A DNA stretch of 64,000 nucleotides, taken from the NCBI GenBank assembly GCA_963728855.1, contig CAVSLN010000002.1, positions 186,001-250,000 on the forward strand. The letters run 5' to 3'. Below, piece after piece: positions 34,689 to 43,570 of the stretch; positions within the stretch are counted from its first letter, which is position 1; every line of letters begins with the position of its first letter. The translations under genes and the position numbers were made by a program. The notes under the pieces are model-generated. The model made no database searches. It saw only the letters and a program-made list of their open reading frames with translations, and was not told where the DNA came from. This stretch comes from AC-43 sp963728855 (lineage in GTDB: Bacteria > Actinomycetota > Actinomycetes > Mycobacteriales > Micromonosporaceae).

Positions 34689-34801
34689 TGTCCGTTGCAG
34701 ACCACCTCGCCGACGCCGGCCCCGCCACCGGCGTGGTGGTCACCGACGAGCACCACCCGGCCCGGACAACCACCAGCCGACGGGGCAGGCCCGGCCAATG
34801 A
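34688..34801 (+). CDS. 37-residue ORF, coupled
   Basis: Begins MSVADHLADAGPATGVVVTD and ends with a basic tail. Overlaps the previous stop (TGATG) and the next start (ATGA). No family is recognised; coding status rests only on the tight coupling. Confidence 0.4.
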   Translation: MSVADHLADAGPATGVVVTDEHHPARTTTSRRGRPGQ

Positions 34802-35043
34802 TCTCACCACCGGCCCGACCCAGCTTCCCGGTCGTTCTCGACCCTGACGAGGCCGTCGACCTGGCCCACCTCCTCGACATGATCGAAGACTGGCTATCCC
34901 ACGCCGACGACGACGCCCGCGACGACCTGGCCAACTACCTCGACGAGTCCGGCCACGGCCGCCTTGCCGCGGCCGGACTGCTACGCGTGCTCGATCAGAT
35001 CACCGCCGGCCTACACCGCAGACTCAAAGAGGCCCACCGGTAA
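34798..35043 (+). CDS. 81-residue acidic protein, last gene of the transposon
   Basis: Acidic, helical protein: LDPDEAVDLAHLLDMIEDWL and DDARDDLANYLDESGHGRLA, then LLRVLDQITAGLHRRLKEAHR. No domain is recognised. It is the most gene-like of the three small ORFs and is followed by a perfect hairpin terminator 65 bp downstream. It may be an accessory or regulatory factor for transposition. Confidence 0.6.
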   Translation: MISPPARPSFPVVLDPDEAVDLAHLLDMIEDWLSHADDDARDDLANYLDESGHGRLAAAGLLRVLDQITAGLHRRLKEAHR

Positions 35044-35107
35044 CCCCACCTCCGGAGACCAACCAATGACATTCTGCTGAGCATCACCGCGACAGCCCGA
35101 GCACCCC

Positions 35108-35138
35108 AAGGCCCCGTCGAGCACATCGACGGGGCCTT
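35108..35138 (+). terminator. Perfect 13-bp hairpin terminator
   Basis: AAGGCCCCGTCGA pairs with TCGACGGGGCCTT around GCACA. It closes the transposon operon. The remaining space to 35508 shows no gene. Confidence 0.8.
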
Positions 35139-35508
35139 CACAATCCCCTACGTGCCCACGACGAGAGTCGGCGTCATGCCCATCGAAAGCGTCGGGGGAC
35201 GAGGGGCTCGGACGATACCTTCCCTTTTCTGTCATGGGAAGGGTTGCGGCTCTGTCCGCTGGGGGAGCACTTCTGTAGCGGCCGTGGTTCGGCGTGATGA
35301 CAGAGCACGAAGATTGACGTCGTTGACTTGCCGACCGGTGGCGGGTTACAGACCTGCCGGGGTCGGCCGGCGCGTGCGGGCGGCCGGTGGCGCCCGCTGT
35401 GCGCCCCGGCCAGCCACCCGTGCTGGCGGCGCGGGTGGTGGCTGGTTGGCCGCGACGGTGGCCCACGCGCCGACGTGTGCCCCGCTGTCCGCGGCGGTGG
35501 GTGGTGGT

Positions 35509-36386
35509 TCACGCGGCCTCGCGGTGATCGAGGTCGAGGACCGCGTACGCGAGGTCGATGAGCCGGATCCGCCGTCCGTCGTCGTCGACGGCGGCCCACA
35601 CCGCCTCGGCGGGGTCGAGCCGGGTGGGTGGCGTCGTCGCGGGCGGCGGTGGCCACCGGGATGGCGGGGGGTTCCTCGGCCAGCCTGGCTGCAGGTTGCG
35701 TTCCCGGGCGGCGGAGTGCAGCCAGAACAGCACCGGCCAGGTCCGGCGGTTCATCTCGGCGAGTTCGGCGTAGCCGGTCGAGCTTGTCGACCAGGGTCGA
35801 CAGCGGTTCGGTGCCGGTGTCGAATTCGACGAAGAACGGCACTGCGACGTCGTGTTCGGCCCAGACGCCGTGTCCGTCCGGGCGGACCGTGGCTCGTAGG
35901 CGCGCACCGTGCGGGTCGTCGGCGTCGGGCGAACGCGCCCGCCTGCGTGGACAGCGGGACGCCGGGCCACCACGCGGCCAGCTCGGTGCCGGGGTGGGTG
36001 CGGGCGTGGCCGGCGAGGTCGGTGAAGAACTGGTTGACGCCGAGCAGGTGGGGCAGGTTGGCCCGGTGGTCAGGTGCCAGCGCCGCTTGCGGGCGTGATC
36101 GCGGCGGGGCGGCTCGTCGCCGCGTTGCGGCGGCGACGACGTCGGCGCCGAGTTGGTCGAGGACGTAGTGGTAGGGGTAGGAGCCGCCGTCGGGCTTCTG
36201 CGGCCGGAACCGGGCCAGCACGCCGAAGGCGGTCAGCTTGCGCAGCCGTGCTTGGGCGAAGTCGCGGGACGGGAAGAGGGCGTGGGCGATCTGGAAGGAG
36301 GTCAGCACGCCGTGGTCGGCGAGCCAGCCGAGCAGGATGTGGTCGCGGTCGGTGAGGCTGGGACTGGACCCGCAGGACAGGATCAT
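35509..36386 (-). pseudogene. Replication-relaxation family protein, frameshifted
   Basis: Followed across frames it encodes about 290 residues: a winged helix (SLTDRDHILLGWLADHGVLT, ARLRKLTAFGVLARFRP, YPYHYVLDQLGADVVAA), a middle NQFFTDLAGHARTHPGTELA, and an end VPFFVEFDTGTEPLSTLVDK ... WPVLFWLHSAARE ... AVWAAVDDDGRRIRLIDLAY. This is the Replic_Relax layout found on actinomycete plasmids and integrative elements, linked to replication or mobilisation. At least four shifts occur between 35600 and 36100. It supports the view that the island is a conjugative or replicating element. Confidence 0.7.
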
Positions 36387-36410
36387 CCATGGGCACACCG
36401 CGCCGTACAT

Positions 36411-38404
36411 GCCGGCCCCCCCCGGGAGAGACCCAGACGGAGAGGGTCTGTCGCAGGACAGTGCGGCCGCTGGTGACAGCGCGGCTGACCTGCGCTGACA
36501 GAGGATCCGGGGTCCGTTCGGGGGTCCGGCTGAAGCTGGAGGTCAACCCGGAGGTCAAGCCGGAGACCGCAACGGCGGTCAAGCCGAACTCTGTCAACAC
36601 CGTCGAGATGGATGGGGTGGCCGTGAATGCCGGCCGTGGTGGGTGGTGGGTGGACACGAAAACTCTTTGGTCAACAGGGATCTGGGCATCGCTTTGCTCG
36701 CCGCGCCGCCTCGGGCGCGGGGGTTGCGGGGGTGGGCTTGTCCCAGCCCGAGTCCGCCGCAGCCAGGCGTGCGGCGGGCGGTGCCCGGACGGCCGGACAG
36801 GGCCGGGCGGGGCGGTGGTGCGTGGGTGTTGCTTCCGCTGTGGAGTTGTCAATGAACGAGCCGCTCCGGGCGAGCCGGACGACATGGATGGGACGAAAGT
36901 TGCGTCGGACAGGGGAAATCAGTCCACGACCGGTCGCCACGACCACTGAGGAGCACGGTCGCGGCGCGGCTATGTCGCAGATGGCCGCGAGGAGCTGGTG
37001 TCGGTGCCGACCCACACGAGATGCACGCAGCGCCGGGCGACGTCGCGCCAACAGCAGGCACGCGACGCACCGGAGATGCGTGTATCCAGCGAGTGCCGGA
37101 CAGCGGGGCTCAATTCGCCCGGCGTCGGTCCCTCCGAGAAGGAGGTCCGCCCTATGGCCGGGTGGCCGCCCCGATGCCGAACTGGTCGATCATTCTGGAC
37201 CTTTAGGCCGCGAACCGCGACAGGCGCTCAACAGAGCGCCTTCTCGGCTCCCGACCCCCGCTCGGAAGATGACCAGCCACACGGGACGCCCGTCCATTCG
37301 GCCCCGACGTGAACTCACGACCGTCAACCACTATCCCGATGACGAATGTCGGGTTACGACAGTTGACGAAACGCCTGTCGGTAGCGTACTGAAGCGAAAA
37401 CCGTTGCTCAGTATCGCTGCGTCCGGAAACGGGCGGTCGAACGACCTCGTGCGCAGCAGTGGGGCCGAGCATGGGTGCTTGTCACTCCTCCAGAACGACA
37501 GGGGCCGGACTGTGCGCGTGATGCTATTGTCCGCCAAGTGGTCTTTCGTACCAACTCAGTAGCAGATCCGCCCATTCAACTTGCCTCCAAGGGTGGCCCA
37601 CCAGTCGGTCCCAGCTACTCCAGCAGCCCGAGTACAGGCCGTCCGGCCGCATGATCGGTCATGCTCACCTCGCGGGCGCTCGTGAGCAACCGCAACGGCG
37701 CGCCACCCTCGTGGCCGATTCGTACTGGTGCAAGGGCCGGGTACCCCGCATGAGACACAGCGGCCGTTCGCGCTCGACATCGCATGGCGCTCCAGGGTTT
37801 TCTGCGGTTTGGTCGAGTTGGTCCCCGCCGTGATAGATGGTCACCGTCGCCTCCGTCGCCCGCTGGGGACCGAGGCGGGGTACCTCACGCAGCCAAATAC
37901 CTGGAAGCGACCTGTCCGGCGCGCACCACGCCCGCGCCGGGCCGGCTCGTTGGATATCAAATTACGTCGACGGTCATACCCTTCTCCGGCGCCCCGTTGA
38001 GCGGGTTCGGGTCTTCTCGCCGAGCCAGACGGCGCGGGGTCAGGCCGATCTACCCTGGCGGTGATATCCCTGCTTGGCGGAGGCGCCATAGGGCGGCCTC
38101 GCGATGTTGTGCCCCAAACAGTGCTTCCCAGCGCGGATCGATGATTGCCCACTCGACTGTCAGTTCAGGACGGCCAGCACGTACCAGGCGTTGGAACCCC
38201 GTTTGTGTATGTCACCGCTGACGATGAGCCGCCGGGCTGCCTCGGCCGCGCCGTGCCGCTTGATCATTTCCTGCCATGCCGTTGGGTTGTATGGCGGCGA
38301 GAGCCGGCGGCAGACGTCGATCGCCTCTTCGCACAACGCGCGGAATTCATCCTAGAGTAAGGTAATCGACGGGAGTCTCGTGGCTCTGGCGGAGTCGGGC
38401 AATC
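36411..38404. other. About 2 kb with no recognisable gene
   Basis: I see no frame with codon structure, ribosome site and family resemblance. GC is somewhat lower than in the core. A short direct repeat of the form GAGGTCAA(C/G)CCG is found near 36540-36565. The stretch probably holds decayed genes between insertion events, as the integrase remnant at its right end suggests. Confidence 0.5.
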
Positions 38405-38520
38405 ATCTGCTCCGGCTCGCAGCCAGGCCGAGGGCCAGAATGTAGTTGGGGTGGCGGTCGAGGTTCTTGCGGGCGCGTTCGTAGCGCATGGTGGTGCCTG
38501 GGTTGGCGTGGCGGGTGACA
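38405..38520 (-). pseudogene. C-terminal remnant of a tyrosine integrase
   Basis: The minus strand encodes RHANPGTTMRYERARKNLDR followed by HPNYILA, the characteristic C-terminus of actinomycete tyrosine recombinases; it includes the conserved tyrosine in TMRYERA. Nothing of the upstream catalytic R-K-H-R region is found. It is a relic of an earlier integrated element or a second integrase of this island. Confidence 0.7.
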
Positions 38521-38682
38521 ACCTGGCGTGCCGCCGAAGTCCTGGCCGCCGTCACGAGCCAGCCCGGGAATGACGCTCGCCATACCACCCCATCCTGCCC
38601 GGCTGGTACGACGGTCCTCCGGTGTACACCCGCGGCCAGACCTGGCTGTTCGGCACAGAATGCGCTGGCGGACAATCGGGTC

Positions 38683-39283
38683 GTGACGATGCCCGAGCCG
38701 AGTCGGACGACGCCGGAAGCCGCCCTGCAGGCGATCTGGGATCTTTTCGTCGGGATGGCCGCTGGCCCACCTTTCACGAACTTGATCAGCGTCTTTACCG
38801 TGAACGAGTAAGAACGACGCGGCACGGCTGCTTCCGCAATTGCCGCCGGGCCTGCTTTATGGCGTCGGCCACAGGAGCAATATCTTCATCGCGGCGAGCA
38901 CGACCATCGGGCTGACGATCGCGGGCGTCGCGGCGACCGGACGCGCTCAGCGTGAAGTCGATCTGTTCCTCGCTGTCGTGCGCCACGCGGTCGTGTTGGA
39001 ACGCGACTACGACCCACCGGCCGATCAACCCGACCTCCGGCCGATCTTGACTGCCGCCGAGGTGGCCGTGCTTCTGGGCCTCACCACGCCGCAAGACGTG
39101 CCGTTGCTGAATCGGCTCGGTGCGATCCTTTACACGGAACGGTGGGGATGCACCGGCTTCGGTGGTATCGGCTCCGACGTCTGGCAGGCGTCGATTGGCC
39201 GGGAGGTTCGCCAGTTCCGGCTGGTCGACGGTTTGGACGGGTACTGGGAGACTCCGTCCAAAACATTGGGAGCCGGAGCCTAG
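38683..39283 (+). pseudogene. Winged-helix-like protein upstream of the phosphorylase-Ltp gene, frameshifted
   Basis: Read through two single-base shifts (near 38745 and 38810) it gives about 200 residues: a helical start TTPEAALQAIWDLF, GRWPTFHELDQRLYRER, then AARLLPQLPPGLLYGVG, LTIAGVAATGRAQREVDLFL, LTAAEVAVLLGL and a final IGREVRQFRLVDGLDGYW. The pattern looks like a conserved wHTH-type module seen in bacterial conflict operons, but I cannot name the family. The next gene starts 137 bp downstream on the same strand. It may be a sensor for the phosphorylase-type effector. Confidence 0.5.
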
Positions 39284-39419
39284 GCTGGCAGAGCCAGGCT
39301 CGGCGCTAGCCGCTGCGACGACACCGGCTCCTAGCGGTGTGCCCGAGTCGGCAATCGTTGCGGGACACGCAGCCGGCCGCGACAACCGAAGCGGCGTAGC
39401 TGATCGATCCGGGGGATCC

Positions 39420-40913
39420 GTGCACCATGTCGATGTACTGGTCGTCGCGGCGCTGCCCGAGGAATTGGCGGCGGCCCGGGAGGCGGCTCTGGCCAGCAAC
39501 CCGAACGGTCCGGGAGTCGCTCGGTGGGAGCAGCGCAACCTGGACGGTTCGCCGTACCTGTGGGGTGAATACCGCATTGAGGGCACAATCCGGTTCACGA
39601 TGGCGCTAGCCCGGCCGACTCACATGGGTGGCCGCGCGACGGGGACGTTCGCCGCGACGATCGCTGATCGGCTGAGCCCAGCGGCGCTGGCCATGTGCGG
39701 GGTGTGCGCCGGTAGCCCCGAGGAGACGGCGCTGGGCGATGTTGTGGTCGGCGAGCCGGTCTACGAATGGGACGAGGGCAAGCACTCACCGTCCGGGTTC
39801 CGCGGTGATCATCGACAAATTCCGATGGATGGCCGGTGGTTACGCGCCGCGCAGGAGTTCGATCCCACCGGTTTGTCCAGCTACGGCGACGCCACCGAGG
39901 ACGAAGCGTTGCTGTGGTTCCTGGAGCAGCTGTATCGCGGGCAGCAACCACGGAACCATCCCGCGCTCAAGCATTACTTCCCGAGCGGGACCTGGCAGCC
40001 GCGCCTGGCCAGGCTGGAGGCCGAAGGCTTGATCGTCCGTGAGTCGAACGGCACGTCCGTGTTGACCCTCGCCGGGTCCGATCGCGTCCAGCAGCGGCTC
40101 CACGATGACGTCGATGGGCCGCAGCGGCTGCCGTTCCGGGTGCTCGCCGCCCCCATGGCCAGTGGCAGCGCCGTCATCTCCGACCCCAGCCAATGGGGCG
40201 AGTTGAAGGCGATGGGCGTCCGGAAGATCGCCGCCATCGAGATGGAGGCGGCGACGATCGCCACCATCGCCCACGCTCGAGGGCTGCCCTGGGTTGTCGC
40301 CAAGGGCGTGATGGATCACGCCGACACCAAGAAAGACGATCGGTACAAGCAGTTCGCTGCTCGCGCCTCAGCCCAGGTGATGTTCGCCCTTCTCGCCCAG
40401 CTCATGAGCGGCGAAGACGCCGACGCCCGGTATACCAGCGGGCCCGCGGAGCAAGGATCTGCACCAGCCATCCTCGGCCGCGCAGCCGACTCGCGGATGC
40501 ACGTCTCCGAGCCCGCGCCGGCGGATATCGCGTCGCGGCTGGATAACCTCACGGCCAGCGATCCAACCCCGGACGCCGCCGATCGCGTCGACACCGCCAA
40601 GCCGGTGTCGGCGGAGCAGCAGAATGCTGTTCGGTCGGCCCAGAGTTACCTCAGGAACGGTGCGTTTTCCCGTAAGGGGCTGATCGCGCAGTTGTCCTCG
40701 GACGCGGGTGATGGTTATTCGCTGGAAGCATCGACCTATGCGGTGGACTCCCTGGATATCGACTACAACAAGCAGGCAGTCAAGTCGGCCCAGAATTACC
40801 TCAGGAACGGTGCGTTTTCCCGTAAGGGACTGATCGCGCAGTTGTCCTCGGACGCCGGTGAGGGCTTCACCCACTCGCAGGCCGTCTACGGAGTCAACGA
40901 GGCGGGTCTCTGA
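39420..40913 (+). CDS. Nucleoside phosphorylase domain fused to two Ltp repeats
   Basis: A 497-residue protein. Residues 1-330 form a PNP_UDP/MTAN-type nucleosidase: VDVLVVAALPEELAAAREAA at the start, MCGVCAGSPEETALGDVVVG, IAAIEMEAATIATIA (ribose-binding EME) and VVAKGVMDHADTKKDDRY (base-binding aspartate). A ~75-residue insert (ALLWFLEQLYRGQQPRNHPA onward, with a winged-helix-like LARLEAEGLIVRE) splits the domain. After a Ser/Ala/Asp linker come two 50-residue repeats, AVRSAQSYLRNGAFSRKGLI and AVKSAQNYLRNGAFSRKGLI, matching the Ltp family known from phage superinfection-exclusion lipoproteins. No signal peptide is present. GTG 39420 has GGGGGAT upstream. An NAD- or nucleotide-degrading defence effector is a reasonable guess, not shown. 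Confidence 0.85.
   Translation: MHHVDVLVVAALPEELAAAREAALASNPNGPGVARWEQRNLDGSPYLWGEYRIEGTIRFTMALARPTHMGGRATGTFAATIADRLSPAALAMCGVCAGSPEETALGDVVVGEPVYEWDEGKHSPSGFRGDHRQIPMDGRWLRAAQEFDPTGLSSYGDATEDEALLWFLEQLYRGQQPRNHPALKHYFPSGTWQPRLARLEAEGLIVRESNGTSVLTLAGSDRVQQRLHDDVDGPQRLPFRVLAAPMASGSAVISDPSQWGELKAMGVRKIAAIEMEAATIATIAHARGLPWVVAKGVMDHADTKKDDRYKQFAARASAQVMFALLAQLMSGEDADARYTSGPAEQGSAPAILGRAADSRMHVSEPAPADIASRLDNLTASDPTPDAADRVDTAKPVSAEQQNAVRSAQSYLRNGAFSRKGLIAQLSSDAGDGYSLEASTYAVDSLDIDYNKQAVKSAQNYLRNGAFSRKGLIAQLSSDAGEGFTHSQAVYGVNEAGL
40634..40861 (+). repeat. Near-identical 78-bp direct repeats encoding the Ltp units
   Basis: 40634-40711 and 40784-40861 match with about three differences at a 150-bp (50-codon) offset. 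Such identity at DNA level means a recent duplication or gene conversion of the repeat. Confidence 0.85.
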
Positions 40914-41374
40914 CACACTAGATGCATGCTTGGGAACGCTCAACGGGAGGCGGAGTTGGGTCTAGTTGATGTGGACCTAACGGAAGGCCGTGGCTGCGGC
41001 AGCGATCCTCGCAAGGTTATTCCGTGGACGTGCCTTCGAAAGTCCTAAACGCCGCCCTGTAGTCTTCACAATGATTTCACGTTCATCCAGTCGTGCTGCA
41101 CCTGTCATGCGCGCAAATAGCTTGATCGCAGGTATGCCTCGGCAGGATCGGATACGCGCTCATCGGCAAAGTAGTGCGGGACACGTGTCGCAAGCTTGTG
41201 CACAGCCGATCGCCGAACCGGGGAACACCTACCCTGGCTGTCCTGCCGCCGGAAGTAAGCCCTCTGGTTGCAGGGGTCACCTGTTGCAAATGATTCGGCC
41301 AGATGCAGGATGCCCGGGGTGGCCAGACGCCGTTGGTGCCCGTTTGAAACAACTGGCAACTGCCGCCAGCTTCC

Positions 41375-42583
41375 TCAACGACCGCCATAGGTGCCGCGCA
41401 GGACTTTGCGCGCCCGACTGGCGAGCGTCTTCGGCGTCAATTGGTCGCGGATGTCAAGGATGTAGCCAACTGGCGAGTTGCTCCTTGCCTCTGTACGGAG
41501 GGTGCGAACGCCCCACCACGCAGCGCCGACAGCCACCATAGTGCCTACGGCAATCGCAGCTATTGGTCTCAATGGTCCAGTGGTTCCGAGTGCGGCGTTG
41601 ACTGCAGCCGGAGGTGCCAAGGATCCAGCGAGAAGCAAGGATCGAACTGGTTGAAGCCTGAGCAAGCGAAGACCGTTCTCCAACTTTCGTAACGGCAGCT
41701 CTATGGTCTGCTCGACATGCTCGGCAAACGCCTCGAGCCGTCTTCCATTGAGGGGAATTGCCGCCAGCTCAGCCAGCTCATTCTGTTGTTTCGCAACGTA
41801 GCTACGGAACGCCACCAACTCCTCGGCGAGAGTACTGCGGCATTCCACAATTTTGTCGGCGGGAACGCCATCAAGGGTCGCCGGGTGGACGTGCTGCAGC
41901 GCAAGCATCACGTATGTCTGCACGCCGGCAACCGATTCGGCGGCTAGTGGCTGCTTATGCGGCCGCCCAAGGAGCAGCGCCAAGGCCGCCTGTACATCAC
42001 TGTTGGGAGTCGCGACCCGCAAATCGACCTGATCGGTCAAAGGCTCAAAACGAGCCCGTTCGCTTATACGTCCAGCCAAAGCCGTCATGTATGCGCCAGC
42101 GAGGGCTGGATGAAGACCTATCCACTCTCGCGGCCGCCCGGCATGGTTTCGAATAGGGTCAACCATTCGCCCACGCTGAGCCAAACCTGTAGCCGAGAGG
42201 TATTCGAGGACGTCGGCTGGGAACTTGGTTACGTGAATCCATCCCAGAGCCGGGATCTCCCATCCAGGGCCGTCTCGTTCGGACCAACCGCGGCCGCCGC
42301 CCGGGTCGGCTAGGGCACGCTCGATGCTGTAATTCCGTATGAGGAGATCGGCACTCTCACGCAACGCCTGGGCCAAGTTCCACTGCATTTCGTGAATCAT
42401 GCCGCCCGGGTCCTCGTCTCGGAGAAGCCCTGCGTCGAAGAACACCTGTGCTGTCGGAGTATCGTGTTTCGCATATCCAGCTGGAACGAGGCGACGTACC
42501 GAGGGCCAATACAGAATGGCTGCTTTAAGCCAGCTGTCGTCCCTTATGTGGACGAAAGGGAAGTAAAGGCCGGGTCGTTGCAT
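41375..42583 (-). CDS. DUF6236-like membrane-anchored protein
   Basis: A 402-residue protein. The N-terminus LYFPFVHIRDDSWLKAAILY followed by WPSVRRLVPAGYAKHDTP matches the DUF6236 pattern. A middle region is helical (LAEELVAFRSYVAKQQNEL). Two hydrophobic segments near the C-terminus (LLLAGSLAPPAAVNAALG and IAAIAVGTMVAVGAAWWGV) should anchor it. Function is unknown. ATG 42583 has AAGGAG upstream with seven bases spacing; the frame open further upstream belongs to a transposase remnant. The gap 40914-41374 on its right holds no gene I can see. AT content is higher than in neighbours, fitting horizontal origin. Confidence 0.7.
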   Translation of the reverse strand: MQRPGLYFPFVHIRDDSWLKAAILYWPSVRRLVPAGYAKHDTPTAQVFFDAGLLRDEDPGGMIHEMQWNLAQALRESADLLIRNYSIERALADPGGGRGWSERDGPGWEIPALGWIHVTKFPADVLEYLSATGLAQRGRMVDPIRNHAGRPREWIGLHPALAGAYMTALAGRISERARFEPLTDQVDLRVATPNSDVQAALALLLGRPHKQPLAAESVAGVQTYVMLALQHVHPATLDGVPADKIVECRSTLAEELVAFRSYVAKQQNELAELAAIPLNGRRLEAFAEHVEQTIELPLRKLENGLRLLRLQPVRSLLLAGSLAPPAAVNAALGTTGPLRPIAAIAVGTMVAVGAAWWGVRTLRTEARSNSPVGYILDIRDQLTPKTLASRARKVLRGTYGGR

Positions 42584-42651
42584 TTCGCATCTCCTTTCGT
42601 TGAAGGCCCAGGGTTCAAGATGAGCGACGGCTAATTCACGTATTTTGTGCG

Positions 42652-42835
42652 TTATGTAGTTTCGGGTTCTCGCCAGCCTGGGGTGGTTTCGGTGGCGAGG
42701 CGTTTGACGAGATTGTCGATCATGGCGATGGTGATCATGCTGGCGGAGTTTGTCGGTTCGGGCCTCGTAGTTTCGCGCGAGCCGGCGGTGGTGCATCAGC
42801 CAGCCCAGGCCGTACTGTCCATTGCTAGTTCGAGC
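42652..42835 (-). pseudogene. 3' remnant of an IS5-type transposase
   Basis: The minus strand encodes GLGWLMHHRRLARNYEARTD and, after a one-base shift, MITIAMIDNLVKRLATETTP, ending at TAA (42654-42652). This is the C-terminus of IS5-family transposases. The catalytic part is missing; the cut at about 42835 adjoins the promoter region of the HAD gene. Confidence 0.7.
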
Positions 42836-42906
42836 CAACCGCACTCAGCCGGGCTGACGCTAGGCTGGCTCAGGTATTGGCCGGGTGTAGCGTGGAAAGG
42901 GTGGGG

Positions 42907-43569
42907 ATGGCGCACCTGCGGGCGGTGTTCTTCGACGTGGGCGAGACGATCGTCGACGAGAGTCGCGAGTACGGCACCTGGGCGGACTGGCTAGGCATCC
43001 CTCGGCACACCTTCTCGGCGGTCTTCGGAGCTGTGATCGCCCGTGGTGGGGACTATCGGGAGACGTTCCAGCACTTCAAATCCGGCTTCGATCTCGCTGT
43101 CGAGCGGGACCGCCGCGCCGAGGCCGGCCAGCCGGAGTCGTTCACCGAGGAAGACCTGTACCCCGACGCCCGCCCGTGCCTCGCCGCGATTCGTGAGCAG
43201 GGTCTGCTGGTCGGGCTGGCCGGGAACCAGACCTCTCGGGCTGAGGGGATCCTGCGCTCTCTCGACTTTCCTGTCGACGTGATCGGTACCTCGGACGGTT
43301 GGGGTGTTGAGAAGCCGAGCGCCGCATTCTTCCAGCGGCTCATCGAGGAAGCGGGCTGCCCGGCTGAGCAGATCCTCTACGTGGGGGATCGGCTGGACAA
43401 CGATGTGAAGCCGGCGCAGCAGCACGGCATCGCGACCGCGTTCCTGCGTCGTGGTCCGTGGGGGTACATCCTGAACGATCAGGCAGTCCTCGACCGGTGT
43501 CTGTTCCGGTTGGACTCGCTCGCCGAACTGCCCGACCTGGTCGCCAAGCACAACGCCGACGGCGGCTGA
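42907..43569 (+). CDS. HAD-superfamily hydrolase
   Basis: A 220-residue phosphatase-type HAD protein. Motif I is FFDVGETIVDES (nucleophile aspartate D10; the usual second aspartate is a glutamate), motif II VGLAGNQTSR, motif III lysine in WGVEKPSAAFF, motif IV LYVGDRLDNDVKPA. The cap is helical (TFSAVFGAVIARGGDYRETF). Substrate is unknown. It is convergent with the XRE regulator gene, the two stops being one base apart, and may belong to the neighbouring SAM synthetase cluster. Confidence 0.85.
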   Translation: MAHLRAVFFDVGETIVDESREYGTWADWLGIPRHTFSAVFGAVIARGGDYRETFQHFKSGFDLAVERDRRAEAGQPESFTEEDLYPDARPCLAAIREQGLLVGLAGNQTSRAEGILRSLDFPVDVIGTSDGWGVEKPSAAFFQRLIEEAGCPAEQILYVGDRLDNDVKPAQQHGIATAFLRRGPWGYILNDQAVLDRCLFRLDSLAELPDLVAKHNADGG

Positions 43570-43570
43570 C

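Larger units (their letters stand above)
31533..35200. mobile_element. Transposon: DUF6431-like, DDE transposase, AAA ATPase, small ORFs
   Basis: A ~3.7 kb unit. GTCCCCCGAC at 31533-31542 and its exact complement GTCGGGGGAC at 35191-35200 flank it as a possible 10-bp terminal inverted repeat. Inside, all on the plus strand, are the zinc/HTH protein, the integrase-core transposase, an ExeA/TnsC-like ATPase, three tiny coupled ORFs and a terminator. The gene set resembles Mu/Tn7-like two-protein transposons. No target duplication was recognised and the ends are tentative. Confidence 0.5.

Noticed and set aside
36070..36885. A 271-residue minus-strand ORF upstream of the replication-relaxation gene
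   Set aside because: Its second half is an out-of-frame shadow of that gene, and the first half shows no family or ribosome site.
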